NCBI GenBank assembly: GCA_965243625.1
Contig: CBDEVI010000002.1
Span: forward strand, 2,666,001 to 2,730,000
Reading direction: 5' to 3'
Length of the DNA stretch: 64,000 nucleotides
Origin: JAJECS01 sp965243625
GTDB taxonomy: Bacteria > Chloroflexota > UBA11872
Part shown: piece after piece, positions 27,721 through 38,290 of the stretch
Numbering within the stretch: position 1 is the stretch's first letter
Layout of the letters: each line of letters starts with the position of its first letter
Program-made: the position numbers and the translations under genes
The notes under the pieces: generated by a model
What the model was told of the DNA's origin: nothing
The model's input: only the letters and a program-made list of their open reading frames with translations
Databases searched by the model: none

Positions 27721-28073
27721 AAACCTCATGCTCGACCGCGGCGCGGCCAAGCGGTTGGTCAGTGTGTAAGACCGCCGGGCGCCGAAACGCCCCGCGGCTC
27801 CATCGAGCCGTCCTGATCAACACGGACTACTGTCGCGCTGAGATTCAGGCCATGGACGACCCGAATCCTCACGCTCACTCTTCCCCTGTTAAGGTGCCGC
27901 GCGTCTGTGGCTCGGACCCGAGAGATGCGCCGCCAAGGCGGGCAATGTCAAAAGGGTCACCGCAGCGCGCACGGAAGCGCTCACATGCGTGAACGTGCCC
28001 CAAGGATAGCACGCGGGTGGATCAATTCGGCCGGCGCCGGCCAGTGCTTCCGCATTGCCGCCGCAGTCCGGTC
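27721..28073 (-). other. 16S rRNA leader region
   Basis: A 350-bp stretch upstream of the 16S gene on the minus strand without a credible gene. It should hold the rRNA promoter and the pre-16S processing stem. A candidate promoter is listed separately. I cannot place boxA or the RNase III stem with confidence. Confidence 0.5.
27923..27951 (-). promoter_or_regulatory. Candidate rRNA promoter
   Basis: On the minus strand TTGACA (27951-27946) is followed after 17 bases by GCATCT (27928-27923), about 200 bases upstream of the 16S 5' end. The -35 is perfect and the -10 is poor, so the call is tentative. Confidence 0.35.
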
Positions 28074-28195
28074 CCCTCTCCCTTGATCAGGCTTGTGCCT
28101 AGTCCCCATCGTCATTCCGGCGAAAGCCGGAATCCAGTCCGGTCAATTCCGGGCGCGCCGGATACTTGCGGTAGGGGCGGGTCTCAGACCCGCCC
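28074..28195. repeat. Families D (partial), B and C palindromes
   Basis: A truncated family D start (GTCCCCTCTCCCTTG), a family B copy (TTCCGGCGAAAGCCGGAA core, 28110-28151) and a family C palindrome (GTAGGGGCGGGTCTCAGACC..., 28171-28195) lie in series ahead of the riboswitch promoter. Confidence 0.7.
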
Positions 28196-28297
28196 GGTCA
28201 GGGTGTCGCAAGAGTCCCTTGATCGGAGAGGGATTGCGCCTGCCCCGCCGCACGATACGCGGGCGAGGGGCAGGCAAGGCGCAAATCGGGCGACCCG

Positions 28298-28326
28298 TTG
28301 GCGAGGCCAACGCGGGGTGATATCCT
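28298..28326 (+). promoter_or_regulatory. Candidate promoter of the SAM-riboswitch operon
   Basis: TTGGCG (28298-28303), a 17-base spacer and TATCCT (28321-28326). Transcription would start near 28333, about 24 bases before the first helix of the riboswitch. The -35 overlaps a small inverted repeat (GTTGGC/GCCAAC) that could be an operator. Confidence 0.45.
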
Positions 28327-28356
28327 TCCGCTAGCCATGGACGAGCACATGGCTGG

Positions 28357-28459
28357 CTCTCATCCAGAGTGGTGGAGGGAACAGGCCCTGCGAAGCCTGG
28401 CAACCTGCGCGGCCACGCGCAAGGTGCCAACTCCGGCGGCGAAAGTCGCGAGATGAGAG
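28357..28459 (+). promoter_or_regulatory. SAM-I (S-box) riboswitch
   Basis: P1 is CTCTCATC (28357-28364) paired with GATGAGAG (28452-28459). Between them are the conserved S-box blocks 'AGAGTGGTGGAGGGAACAGG', 'CCCTGCGAAGCCTGGCAACC' and 'GGTGCCAACTCC', with the kink-turn and pseudoknot positions in the right order. Such RNAs bind S-adenosylmethionine and shut off methionine/SAM-synthesis genes when SAM is plentiful. The controlled genes here are a threonine-synthase-like enzyme and a sulfur-carrier-like protein. Confidence 0.93.
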
Positions 28460-28475
28460 GTCACGGGAATCGTGA

Positions 28476-28505
28476 CCCCTCGCTGGTCGGAGCAGCGAGG
28501 GGTTT
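28476..28505 (+). terminator. Intrinsic terminator of the riboswitch expression platform
   Basis: CCCCTCGCT (28476-28484) pairs with AGCGAGGGG (28494-28502), a 9-bp stem with a 9-base loop, followed by a short T run (TTTCGT). A smaller hairpin (GGTCACG/CGTGACC, 28459-28477) overlaps both the P1 strand and the terminator and may act as the antiterminator switch. Confidence 0.65.
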
Positions 28506-28675
28506 CGTGCAAGTGGGATGTTCACGGTGAGCCACAGGCGCATCGTCCGTCGGCGGGTCATGGCGATGGCCGGGCCCGCGCGCGCCGCGGGCCGACCGGC
28601 CGCTTCGGCCGCCGTCTGAGTCCATCCCCCGAGGGCTAGCCCCCCGACCCATTGCCAACCGAAGGACGATCTTCC

Positions 28676-29923
28676 GTGAGCACCATCAATGCGCTCCAGT
28701 GCCGCGAATGCGGCCGCGCCTACGAACCGAGAGCGGTTCACGTCTGTGAGTTCTGTTTCGGCCCGCTCGAGGTGCAGTTCGACTACCAGGCGATCCGCGA
28801 CCGCGTCTCGCGCGAGTCCATCGCCGCCGGCCCCCAAACCCTCTGGCGCTACGCCGACCTGCTGCCCGTCGAGAGCGGCTGGGATCCCACCTGGCCCGTG
28901 GGCCTCACCCCCTTGCAGCGCGCCCACAACCTGGGCGAGCGGCTGGGACTGAACCGGCTCTACATCAAGAACGACACCGTCAACCCCAGCTTCTCCTTCA
29001 AGGACCGCGTCGTCGCCGTGGCCGTGGCCAAGGCGCGCGAGCTGGGCTTCGAGACCTTCGCCTGCGCCTCCACCGGCAACCTGGCCGGCGCCGTCGCCGC
29101 CGCCGGCGCCCGGCACGGCATGGACACCTACGTCTTCCTGCCCGCCGACATCGAGCTCGGCAAGGTGCGCGGCGCGGCGGTCTACGGCGCCCGCATCGTC
29201 GCCGTTGACGGCACCTACGACGAGCTCAACCGCCTCTGCAGCGAGATCGCCGACCTCTACGAGTGGGCCTTCTGCAACATCAACGTCCGCCCCTACTACG
29301 CCGAGGGCTCCAAGACCCTGGCCTTCGAGACCGTGGAGCAGCTGGGCTGGCAGGCGCCCGACCACATCGTGGCGCCCATCGCCTCCGGCTCGCTCTACAC
29401 CAAGATCGGCAAGGGGCTGCGGGAGCTCGTGGACGTCGGGCTGCTCGACGAGCAGCACACCCGCATCCACGGCGCCCAGGGCGACGGCTGCGCGCCGGTC
29501 GCCGAGGCCTTCGCCCGCGACAGCATGACCTATCGCGCCGTGCGCACGCCCCAGACCATCGCCAAGTCACTCGCCATCGGCAATCCGGCCGACGGTTTCT
29601 ACGCCCTCAAGCTCGCGAAGGAGTGCGAGGGCGTCATCGACGCCGTCTCCGACGCCGAAATCGTGGACGGCATCCGGCTCCTGGCGGAAACCGAAGGGGT
29701 CTTCGCCGAGACCGCCGGCGGCGTCACCGTGGGCGTGCTCAAGCACCTGGTCGAGAATGGCGAGATTGGTCCCGACGACCTCACCGTCGCCCTCATCACG
29801 GGCAACGGCCTCAAGACGCAGGAAGCCATCGACAGCCAGACCGCCGACAGCTTTGCCGTCAAGCCCACCGTCACCTCATTCGAGCAAGTCCTCGCCGACC
29901 GCGGGGTCTACGTCACGGCCTAG
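28676..29923 (+). CDS. Threonine-synthase-like PLP enzyme under SAM-riboswitch control
   Basis: 415 aa from GTG 28676, which has GAAGGA nine bases upstream; an in-frame start at 28652 lacks this. The N-terminus is a zinc ribbon (C9-x2-C12 and C24-x2-C27). The PLP lysine is K109 in 'NPSFSFKDRVVA', followed by 'FACASTGNLAGAVAAAGARH', the phosphate-binding style of threonine synthases, and 'IASGSLYTKIGKGL'. Classical ThrC converts O-phosphohomoserine to threonine, which would not need SAM control. With a sulfur carrier as the next gene, a homocysteine-forming reaction on phosphohomoserine is a reasonable hypothesis. The alternative is ordinary ThrC with incidental riboswitch control. Confidence 0.85.
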   Translation: MSTINALQCRECGRAYEPRAVHVCEFCFGPLEVQFDYQAIRDRVSRESIAAGPQTLWRYADLLPVESGWDPTWPVGLTPLQRAHNLGERLGLNRLYIKNDTVNPSFSFKDRVVAVAVAKARELGFETFACASTGNLAGAVAAAGARHGMDTYVFLPADIELGKVRGAAVYGARIVAVDGTYDELNRLCSEIADLYEWAFCNINVRPYYAEGSKTLAFETVEQLGWQAPDHIVAPIASGSLYTKIGKGLRELVDVGLLDEQHTRIHGAQGDGCAPVAEAFARDSMTYRAVRTPQTIAKSLAIGNPADGFYALKLAKECEGVIDAVSDAEIVDGIRLLAETEGVFAETAGGVTVGVLKHLVENGEIGPDDLTVALITGNGLKTQEAIDSQTADSFAVKPTVTSFEQVLADRGVYVTA

Positions 29924-29955
29924 ACCACTAGGGCGCACAGAAGGAGCCGCACCGC

Positions 29956-30228
29956 ATGCCAACCGTTCGCATCCCCACGCCGTTGCGCAGTCTCACCGGC
30001 GGCGAGAGCCGCGTGGACGTCGCCGCCGACACCGTCGGCGCGCTGGTCCAGCAGCTCGAAGCCGACTACCCGGGCATGGCCGAGCGCCTGCTCGACGCCG
30101 ACGGCGAGCTGCGGCGCTTCGTCAACATCTACGTCGACGGCGACGACATCCGCTTCAAGGACGGCTTCGACACCGCCCTCGACGGCGTAGGCGAAGTCTC
30201 CATCGTCCCGTCCGTCGCCGGAGGCTAG
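29956..30228 (+). CDS. MoaD/ThiS-like sulfur-carrier protein ending in Gly-Gly
   Basis: 90 aa with AAGGAG nine bases before the ATG, 32 bp after the threonine-synthase-like gene and so in the same SAM-regulated transcript. It has the beta-grasp pattern: 'PTVRIPTPLRSLTGG' start, 'VGALVQQLEADYPGMAERL', 'NIYVDGDDIRF' and 'EVSIVPSVAGG' at the very end. The terminal GG is what E1-like enzymes (MoeB/ThiF) adenylate and load with sulfur in MoaD, ThiS, CysO and HcyS systems. No E1 or JAMM protease gene is visible nearby. Likely role: sulfide donor for the neighbouring PLP enzyme (inference). Molybdopterin synthesis is less likely given the context. Confidence 0.85.
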   Translation: MPTVRIPTPLRSLTGGESRVDVAADTVGALVQQLEADYPGMAERLLDADGELRRFVNIYVDGDDIRFKDGFDTALDGVGEVSIVPSVAGG

Positions 30229-30236
30229 CCGGGCAA

Positions 30237-30540
30237 TCCGGTTCCCTCTCCCACGGGGAGAGGGATAGGGTGAGGGGTGCGCGGTGGCCCACGCTGCACG
30301 CGGCGTGGGACCACGACCTCGCGACCCGCCGATCCACTAGATGTAGGGGGCTCCTTGTGGGCGCCCGTTACCTACCGTTCGTGGTGAGCCAGTCGAACCA
30401 CGCCGTCGGGTCCCCTCTCCGTCAATGGGACCTTTCGCGCCACCCCTCCGTCATTCCGGCGAAAGCCGGAATCCAGTCCGGTCAAGTCCGGCGGCGCGCT
30501 GGAATCCTGTCGTAGGGGCGACGCATGCGTCGCCCTTACC
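30237..30540. repeat. Dense palindrome cluster downstream of the sulfur-carrier gene
   Basis: In order: family D (30241-30277), family E (30289-30311), a family C variant (30343-30370), a family F copy (GTTCGTGGTGAGCCAGTCGA, about 30377-30396), family B (30449-30491) and another family C (GTAGGGGCGAC..., 30512-30538). The 30229-30632 gap holds no credible gene and reads as a landing zone for these elements. Confidence 0.75.
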
Positions 30541-30632
30541 GCTCGATTCACGGGTCTCCGAAGGTGGGAGTCTACCGCCCGCCAAACCTCTTGGCTCACG
30601 AGCGTGGGCGGTTCGCTGACCGCCCTACCAAC

Positions 30633-32102
30633 CTACGACCCGCCCGCGAACCAAACCTCCACCCAAGTGCTCACGAACAGCGACCCGTCCGCCTCGCTGA
30701 CGTCCCGGACCTCGATGCGCAGGCGTCCCGGCGCGGTCGTGCCCGTCACCGCAATCGACCGCCCAAACGTGCCCGGCCCATCCAAATCGCCTTCCACCGT
30801 GATATAGCTCTCGCCCACCACCGTTCCCGCCGCGTCGTAGATGCGGTAGGTCAGGTTTTTCTCGAACGGCATCTCGCTGATCCGTCCGCGCACCTCGATC
30901 TCGGCGCCCACCGTCGCCCCGCTCAGCGGCGCCTCCAGCACCAACTCGCGGGCAGGGCCGCGCGTCTCCTCCATCGGCGGAGCGCCGTACATCGACGGCG
31001 TGGCCTCGAGGACCAACGGCACCGTCGTGCGAGCCAGCGCCGAACCATCGTCCGCATCCACGTCCACGATCTCGATGCGACCCGGCCCACTCTCGCCCGC
31101 GATGAACTCCACCGGCGCGGCAAACGTCCCCGGAGATCCCTCGAATCCCTCCACCGGCAGCGCGCCCATGCCGATCACCCCGCCGCGAGCGTCGTAGACC
31201 AGGTAGCGGAGGCCGTCGCCCGACGGGAACATGGTCGTCGTACCCCGAACCTCGACCCCGCCGGCCACCGTCTCGCCCGCCAGCGGCGACTCGATCACCA
31301 GCCCCTGGCGCTCCGCGAGCTCGCCCCCGCGCAGGGCGAAGTCGCGCGTGATTTCCAGTGTCGGGCAACACAGCCCGTCGCTCGAACGATGCGTCACCGT
31401 CTTCGCGACGACCTGGCCGCTGGTGATGGACAGGCTCCGCACCGGAACCCGGTCGCCCAGGTAAACCCGCGCCGCCTGCACCGGCTCACCGTCCCGATCG
31501 AGCACGGCCACCAGGTACTTGAACGTTCCGCTGCCGCCGCCGGAGGTGAAGAGGACGACGGCCGCATCGGCGATCCCGTCACCGTCCAGGTCGCCGAGCG
31601 CGACGGTGTCGCTGACAATGCCTGCGTAGACCCGTTCCGTCGCACCCTCGCCGAATGCCACGTGACCCTCGCCGTCAGTGAACTGAATTGGCATGTCCTC
31701 GTCGCCGAGGAGCGGCAGGAGATACTCGGCGTTCCGCAGCTGCTCCAGCGTCAGCCGCTGCGTCGCCATCGGTGAGGACATCGGGGCTTCCCAATCGAAT
31801 CGCTCGTTGTTCAGCCGCTGCTGCAAACCCTCCGGACCGTTGATCCAGGTGCGCGCACCGTCGGTGAATCCGGTCCAGTTGTCGGCCTTGTGCCAGATCA
31901 GCTGGCCGCTCGTCGTGGTTTGCAGGGTCATGCCCGTCTCCGGGCTGTGCCGCTCGTTCTCCAGGCAGTCGCCCACCACGTCCGGAATCAGGTCACGGAG
32001 CGTCTTGAACCCCAGCTGAAACGAACAGTCCTGGGCGACAACCGGCTGAAATGAGAACAGCAGGCCGACAAGAGCGACCACCAGCACGAGCCTGGTCTTC
32101 AT
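30633..32102 (-). CDS. Exported protein with FG-GAP-like segment and two Gmad2 (Ig-like) domains
   Basis: 489 aa. Signal peptide 1-23 (ends 'PVVAQ'). Residues 30-105 form a block with 'GDCLENERHSPETGMTLQTT' and 'ADNWTGFTDGARTWINGPEG', a pattern I associate with extracellular Chloroflexota proteins. Residues 166-182 ('VALGDLDGDGIADAAVV') look like an FG-GAP/Ca-binding turn. Two Gmad2-type Ig-like domains follow: about 268-365 (starting 'IESPLAGETVAGGVEVRG') and about 387-485 (starting 'LEAPLSGATVGAEIEVRG'). No catalytic motif is apparent; a cell-surface binding role is likely. A leuS 3'-end echo lies 84 bp upstream of its start. Confidence 0.75.
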   Translation of the reverse strand: MKTRLVLVVALVGLLFSFQPVVAQDCSFQLGFKTLRDLIPDVVGDCLENERHSPETGMTLQTTTSGQLIWHKADNWTGFTDGARTWINGPEGLQQRLNNERFDWEAPMSSPMATQRLTLEQLRNAEYLLPLLGDEDMPIQFTDGEGHVAFGEGATERVYAGIVSDTVALGDLDGDGIADAAVVLFTSGGGSGTFKYLVAVLDRDGEPVQAARVYLGDRVPVRSLSITSGQVVAKTVTHRSSDGLCCPTLEITRDFALRGGELAERQGLVIESPLAGETVAGGVEVRGTTTMFPSGDGLRYLVYDARGGVIGMGALPVEGFEGSPGTFAAPVEFIAGESGPGRIEIVDVDADDGSALARTTVPLVLEATPSMYGAPPMEETRGPARELVLEAPLSGATVGAEIEVRGRISEMPFEKNLTYRIYDAAGTVVGESYITVEGDLDGPGTFGRSIAVTGTTAPGRLRIEVRDVSEADGSLFVSTWVEVWFAGGS

Positions 32103-32185
32103 CGATCAGGCCTTCCCGCTCGTCCACGAGCGACGACTCGAGGGGATGCCTAAGGTAGCAGCGCCCGGCTCAGGCCGCTGTCGAA

Positions 32186-32213
32186 CTACCCGACCACCAG
32201 GTTGATCAACCGC
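32186..32213 (-). repeat. leuS 3'-end echo, distal copy
   Basis: On the minus strand this stretch encodes RLINLVVG followed by TAG, the exact last eight residues of LeuRS. Only synonymous changes separate these codons from the native gene (33984 onward, which ends TGA). Upstream of the Arg codon the similarity fades. It is a displaced copy about 1.8 kb from the native end, in the same orientation. Confidence 0.8.
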
Positions 32214-32275
32214 GCCGTGCGCCGGAGTCGTACTACACTGTGTGACACCAGCATACAGACGGGTCGACCAGTGCG

Positions 32276-32698
32276 ATGAGCCGGCATCTCTCGGTACGCG
32301 TGGGCGATGACCTGTTCGAGCAGCTGGAGACCCAGAGCCGGAGAAGCGGGCAGTCACGATCGGCGGTCGCCAAGCAGTTGCTCGATGAGGGGCTGCGCAT
32401 GGAGCAACATCCCGGGATCGTCTTCCGCTCGGGTCCCGGTGGTCGCCGCCCCGGGTTGATTGGCGGTCCGGACGTGTGGGAGGTGGTAGGCGCGCTTCGC
32501 GAAGCGGATGGCGGCGATGGCGACAGCCTCGCAAGCATTGGCGAGCGGACAGGACTGACCGCCGACCAGGTGGGCATTGCCCTGCGCTACTACGCCGACT
32601 ACACCGACGAAGTCGCCGACTGGATTCGGCGAGTCGAGGAAGAAGCTGAACGAGCCGAGGCCCGCTGGCGACGGGAGCAAGCGCTGCTCGGCAGGTGA
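32276..32698 (+). CDS. Antitoxin-like protein: ribbon-helix-helix N-terminus plus DUF433-like C-terminus
   Basis: 140 aa. The N-terminal 40 residues ('RHLSVRVGDDLFEQLETQSR' then 'SRSAVAKQLLDEGLRME') have the strand-helix-helix spacing of CopG/Arc-type DNA binders. The C-terminal part ('GGPDVWEVVGALRE', 'SLASIGERTGLTADQV', 'ALRYYADYTDEVADWI') resembles DUF433 antitoxin domains, which pair with DUF5615 toxins. The stop overlaps the GTG of the DUF5615-like gene by four bases (GTGA), the usual antitoxin-toxin arrangement. Expected to bind its toxin and repress its own promoter. Confidence 0.75.
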   Translation: MSRHLSVRVGDDLFEQLETQSRRSGQSRSAVAKQLLDEGLRMEQHPGIVFRSGPGGRRPGLIGGPDVWEVVGALREADGGDGDSLASIGERTGLTADQVGIALRYYADYTDEVADWIRRVEEEAERAEARWRREQALLGR

Positions 32699-33048
32699 AG
32701 CTGCTGCCCGACGAGATGTGGCCGCCCGCCATCGCCGAGGCGCTGCGGGACCGCGGCCATGAGGTTGTGGCAGTGGCCGAACGCCGCGACCTTCGAGGCA
32801 TGCCCGATGCGGCAATCTTCGACGCGGCGCACGCGGAGGGCTGGGTGATCGTGACGGAGAACGTCGTGGACTATCGACCGCTCGCGGCAGCCGCCATGCG
32901 TGCCGGCCGCGCCTCGCCGGCGCTCATCTTCACGAGCAACCGAGCCTATCCACGAGCCAATCGGCGGACCGCCGGGCGGCTGGTGGCGGCTCTGGACGCC
33001 TTGCTGTCAACGCGCGACGCGGTCGAGAGCGAGCACTGGCTCGACTAG
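32695..33048 (+). CDS. DUF5615 PIN-like toxin
   Basis: 117 aa from GTG 32695. The start 'MKLLPDEMWPPAIAEALRDR' matches the DUF5615/PIN-like family (usually LLLDENL with the acidic Asp at position 6). It continues with 'GHEVVAVAERRDLRGMPDAA', 'GWVIVTENVVDY' (second acidic site) and 'PALIFTSNRAYPRA'. Family members are predicted Mg-dependent ribonucleases that act as toxins with DUF433 antitoxins, as here. The cassette sits between two leuS 3'-end echoes and is transcribed opposite to leuS. Confidence 0.75.
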   Translation: MKLLPDEMWPPAIAEALRDRGHEVVAVAERRDLRGMPDAAIFDAAHAEGWVIVTENVVDYRPLAAAAMRAGRASPALIFTSNRAYPRANRRTAGRLVAALDALLSTRDAVESEHWLD

Positions 33049-33092
33049 CCAGGGATTAGGCCGGTGCTACGAAGACGTCGGATCGTGGCCGA

Positions 33093-33172
33093 TCATCCGA
33101 CCACCAGATTGATCAACCGTCCCTCGCGGTAGAAGACCCTGCGCACCTGGCGGCCGTTGACGGAGACGTGGA
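33093..33172 (-). repeat. leuS 3'-end echo, proximal copy
   Basis: On the minus strand about 66-80 bases match the native leuS end. The copy encodes NGRQVRRVFYREGRLINLVVG-like sequence and a TGA stop; I count 8 differences in the last 66 bases. Seven of these are synonymous and one is a Lys-to-Arg change. It begins where the DUF5615 cassette ends and is about 0.9 kb from the native leuS end. It is not a gene in itself. Confidence 0.88.
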
Positions 33173-33178
33173 CTCGGC

Positions 33179-33604
33179 CTAGTCCGAGGACTCGATTTCC
33201 GCAGGACTCAGGCCGGACAGGAAGCGCGGAGGGCTGACGATGCTGACATCGCGATGCTCGCCGAGCGGCAGCAAGTGGCGGCGGTCGCCCGTAATCAGGT
33301 AGTCGGCGCGGGCTTCCTCGGCGCAGGCCAGGATGTGGTTGTCGGCGTGGTCGCTCTCGACGACCTGCGGAATACGAAGCGGTTCGATGATGGTGGCGGA
33401 TTCGCGCAGCACGCTGAGCGCCTGGGACAAGCGCTCCTCGGCCCAACCAAACTTGCGCGCCAGCACTCCGGCAACTTCATCCAGAATGAAGGGCGACAGG
33501 TACCACTCGAACCGTCCCCGGCGCGCCAGATCGAGCAGCAGACGCTCGTTGCCAGGGAAGTTCAAGCCGGAGACGATGACGTTGGTGTCCAGGACGACCT
33601 TCAC
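33179..33604 (-). CDS. PIN-domain toxin (PilT N-terminus type)
   Basis: 141 aa from GTG 33604, which overlaps the TGA of the antitoxin gene (GTGA). PIN catalytic acids are in place: D6 in 'VVLDTNVIVSGL', E43 in 'SPFILDEVAGVL', D88 in 'DHADNHILACA' and D107 in 'YLITGDRRHLL'. These bind Mg2+ in VapC-like ribonucleases that cleave tRNA or rRNA. The following gene on this strand is absent; the stop is about 7 bp from the leuS echo at 33172. The family is the 'putative toxin, PIN family' subgroup. Confidence 0.85.
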   Translation of the reverse strand: MKVVLDTNVIVSGLNFPGNERLLLDLARRGRFEWYLSPFILDEVAGVLARKFGWAEERLSQALSVLRESATIIEPLRIPQVVESDHADNHILACAEEARADYLITGDRRHLLPLGEHRDVSIVSPPRFLSGLSPAEIESSD

Positions 33605-33858
33605 GTCCGGGACGCGCCCACCTCGGCTCGAAACTCGTCCACCAAGGGCGTCACGTCTTCGGGGCCAATTCCCTGCGCCCTCGCCCGTTGCTCGCCGTAT
33701 CGCAGCAGCTGGCGCCACTCGCACTCTTCCAAGTAACGCTGCAGCGCTTCGCGCAAGACTTCGCTTCTCGACCGTCCCTGCTGCTTAATCGCCTCGTCCA
33801 CCCGATCTGCCATCTCGGGTGGCAACGAGAAGGTGATGGTCCTGGTGGTCCGCGGCAC
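33601..33858 (-). CDS. CopG/ribbon-helix-helix antitoxin partner of the PIN toxin
   Basis: 85 aa from GTG 33858. 'TITFSLPPEMADRVDEAIKQ' followed by 'GRSRSEVLREALQRYL' is the canonical RHH DNA-binding unit; the C-terminal half ('ECEWRQLLRYGEQRARAQGI', then 'VTPLVDEFRAEV') would bind the toxin. It is upstream of and translationally coupled to the PIN gene. The 125-bp gap to the native leuS end should contain the cassette's promoter and operator; I see no clear -10/-35. Confidence 0.85.
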   Translation of the reverse strand: MPRTTRTITFSLPPEMADRVDEAIKQQGRSRSEVLREALQRYLEECEWRQLLRYGEQRARAQGIGPEDVTPLVDEFRAEVGASRT

Positions 33859-33983
33859 AGCCTTGGCCGATTACTGAGTCTTACCGAGATGTTGCGGCAC
33901 CGGTTGTCGACTGTCAACGGCTTGGCGCCCGGTCCTGACCGTTGGACGCGACCCGTCGATCGGGCAAGCGACCACCCGCCGCT

Positions 33984-36635
<2,652 letters not shown>

Positions 36636-36689
36636 GGTCGCCTGCGGCTGATCGACGGGGACTTCATTCTAGGGCAGGCGGAGGGCGAC

Positions 36690-36910
36690 GGTCCGGTAGG
36701 GGCAGGTTTCAAACCCGACCGACGACGAGACGAGCGGCTGGCCGAGCACCTTCTCCCGGGCTGCACGCAGTCTGGGCCACCGGGCAGATTCTCTCCGTCA
36801 TTCCCGCGAAGGCGGGAATCCACCCCTCATTGAACCTGGAGGTGGATGGGGTTCGCCCGGGTCATCCTCGAGCTTGGCCGGGAATTGCAAAGGTCTCCTC
36901 GATGGGAGAG
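36690..36910. repeat. Family C, E and full-length family A elements
   Basis: The gap between leuS and the histidine kinase (36636-36938) holds family C (GTAGGGGCAGGTTTC..., 36696-36720), family E (GGGCTGCACGCAGTCTGGG, about 36760-36782) and a full-length family A element (36796-36910) with the TTCCCGCGAAGGCGGGAA palindrome and the CATTGAACCTGG block. No gene is seen. Confidence 0.72.
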
Positions 36911-36938
36911 GTCGGGCCGAAGGTACCGACCCCTGACC

Positions 36939-38288
36939 CTAGTCCGCCGCCGCCAGCTCGATCCGAAACGTCGACCCCTCGCCCGGCGTGCTCGTCGCGG
37001 TCAATTGGCCGTCCATGGCCTCGATGAGCGCCCGCGCGATCGCCAATCCCAGCCCGCTGCCGCGGGTCTTGCGGCCAGAGGCGTCGGTGCCGCGGTAGAA
37101 GCGGTCGAAGATGTGCGGCAGGTCTTCGGCGGGGATGCCCTCGCCCGTATCCGCCACCTCGATCCAGCATGTCCCGGCGTCCTGGGCGCCCGAGCGGACG
37201 GCAATCGAGCCGCCCGCCGGCGTGTGGCGCACCGCGTTGTCCAGCAGGTTGGCCAGAACCTGTCGCAACCGCGCCTCGTCGGCCAGCGCCTGTCCCGCTG
37301 CAGGCGCTGCATCCAGCGCCACACCTTTGGACTGCGCCTGGCTCCGCATCGCCGAGGCCGCGTCGTCGAGCACGCGGCCGAGGGCAACCTGCTCAATTGA
37401 GAGGTCCAGCTTGCCCACGTCCGCCAGGGAGAGGTCGCGGATGTCCTCCACCAGCCGATGCAGCCCCTCGGCGCGGTCCAGCGTCGACTGCAGCGTCTCG
37501 TCCGAGCGGTCGTAGACGCCGTCCAGCATGGCCTGGAGATTGCCCTCGATCACGGTCACGGGCGTGCGCAGCTCGTGGGCGATATCGGCAAACAGGTTGC
37601 GGCGGGCGGCCTCCTGCGCCTGCAAGCCGGCCGCCATGTCGTCGAAGGCCGCCCCGACCGTGGCCAGCTCGTCGCGGCCGGCCAACCCGCTGCGTGCGCG
37701 CAAGTCGCCCGCTGCCACGCCGCGCGCCGCCGCGGTGAGCCGACGCAGCGGCCGGGTGATGCCGGCGGCGATGACGACCCCAACCACCAGCGCCACGCCC
37801 ACGGCGATGGCCAGGCCGATCAGCAGCGACCGCACCGTCTCGTTGATGAAGGCTCGTTCCAGCACGGCGCGAGCGTCGGAGCCGATGGGCAACGGCCCCG
37901 CCGGGCCCAGCGCCTGCGGCATGTGCAACTGTCCGATTTCTCGGCCCGCCACCACGAGAGGCGTCGCCGGCCAGGCGGCGATCGCCACGCGGGATCGAAT
38001 GCCGCCCGGACCCCAGACCAGCTCGCCCTCGGCGTCCACCACGGCCAGCGGCAACCCGCGCGGCTGGCCGCGGGGAAACACCTCGCGTGCCGCCTTCCGA
38101 AGATCGCCCGTGCGCTCGTAGGCCGCCGCGAGCCGGTCGGCCGTATGTTCGGCTTCGTGGTGGCGAACGTCAGACGCGAACCGCTCGAACCGGCTGGCCG
38201 TCGTTAGCCCGACGACCAGCGCGGCCGTGCCCACGGCCACCGCCGCCACCGCCACGAAGGCCAGCACCAGCCGCAGCGAGAGCCGCAT
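36939..38288 (-). CDS. HAMP-domain sensor histidine kinase (BaeS/CpxA-like)
   Basis: 449 aa. Two membrane helices (7-29 and 153-176) enclose an extracytoplasmic sensor of about 120 residues. HAMP follows (about 177-230, beginning 'GITRPLRRLTAAARGVAAGD'). The H-box is 'FADIAHELRTPVTVIEGN' with His238. The N-box is 'NLLDNAVRH' (347-355), G1 'DTGEGI' (380-385), F-box 'IFDRFYRG' and G2 'GSGLGLAI' (410-417). It phosphorylates the adjacent response regulator, whose stop codon is 2 bp upstream of this ATG. An exported repeat protein heads the operon, so envelope stress or metal sensing is plausible. Confidence 0.92.
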   Translation of the reverse strand: MRLSLRLVLAFVAVAAVAVGTAALVVGLTTASRFERFASDVRHHEAEHTADRLAAAYERTGDLRKAAREVFPRGQPRGLPLAVVDAEGELVWGPGGIRSRVAIAAWPATPLVVAGREIGQLHMPQALGPAGPLPIGSDARAVLERAFINETVRSLLIGLAIAVGVALVVGVVIAAGITRPLRRLTAAARGVAAGDLRARSGLAGRDELATVGAAFDDMAAGLQAQEAARRNLFADIAHELRTPVTVIEGNLQAMLDGVYDRSDETLQSTLDRAEGLHRLVEDIRDLSLADVGKLDLSIEQVALGRVLDDAASAMRSQAQSKGVALDAAPAAGQALADEARLRQVLANLLDNAVRHTPAGGSIAVRSGAQDAGTCWIEVADTGEGIPAEDLPHIFDRFYRGTDASGRKTRGSGLGLAIARALIEAMDGQLTATSTPGEGSTFRIELAAAD

Positions 38289-38290
38289 GG

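Noticed and set aside
30237..30540. Possible CRISPR array from clustered palindromes
   Set aside because: Repeat units are of different families and spacing is irregular; there are no identical repeats with unique spacers and no cas genes.
32103..33983. Integrase or transposase explaining the leuS echoes
   Set aside because: No frame in this interval or nearby has tyrosine or serine recombinase or DDE motifs; only TA genes are present.
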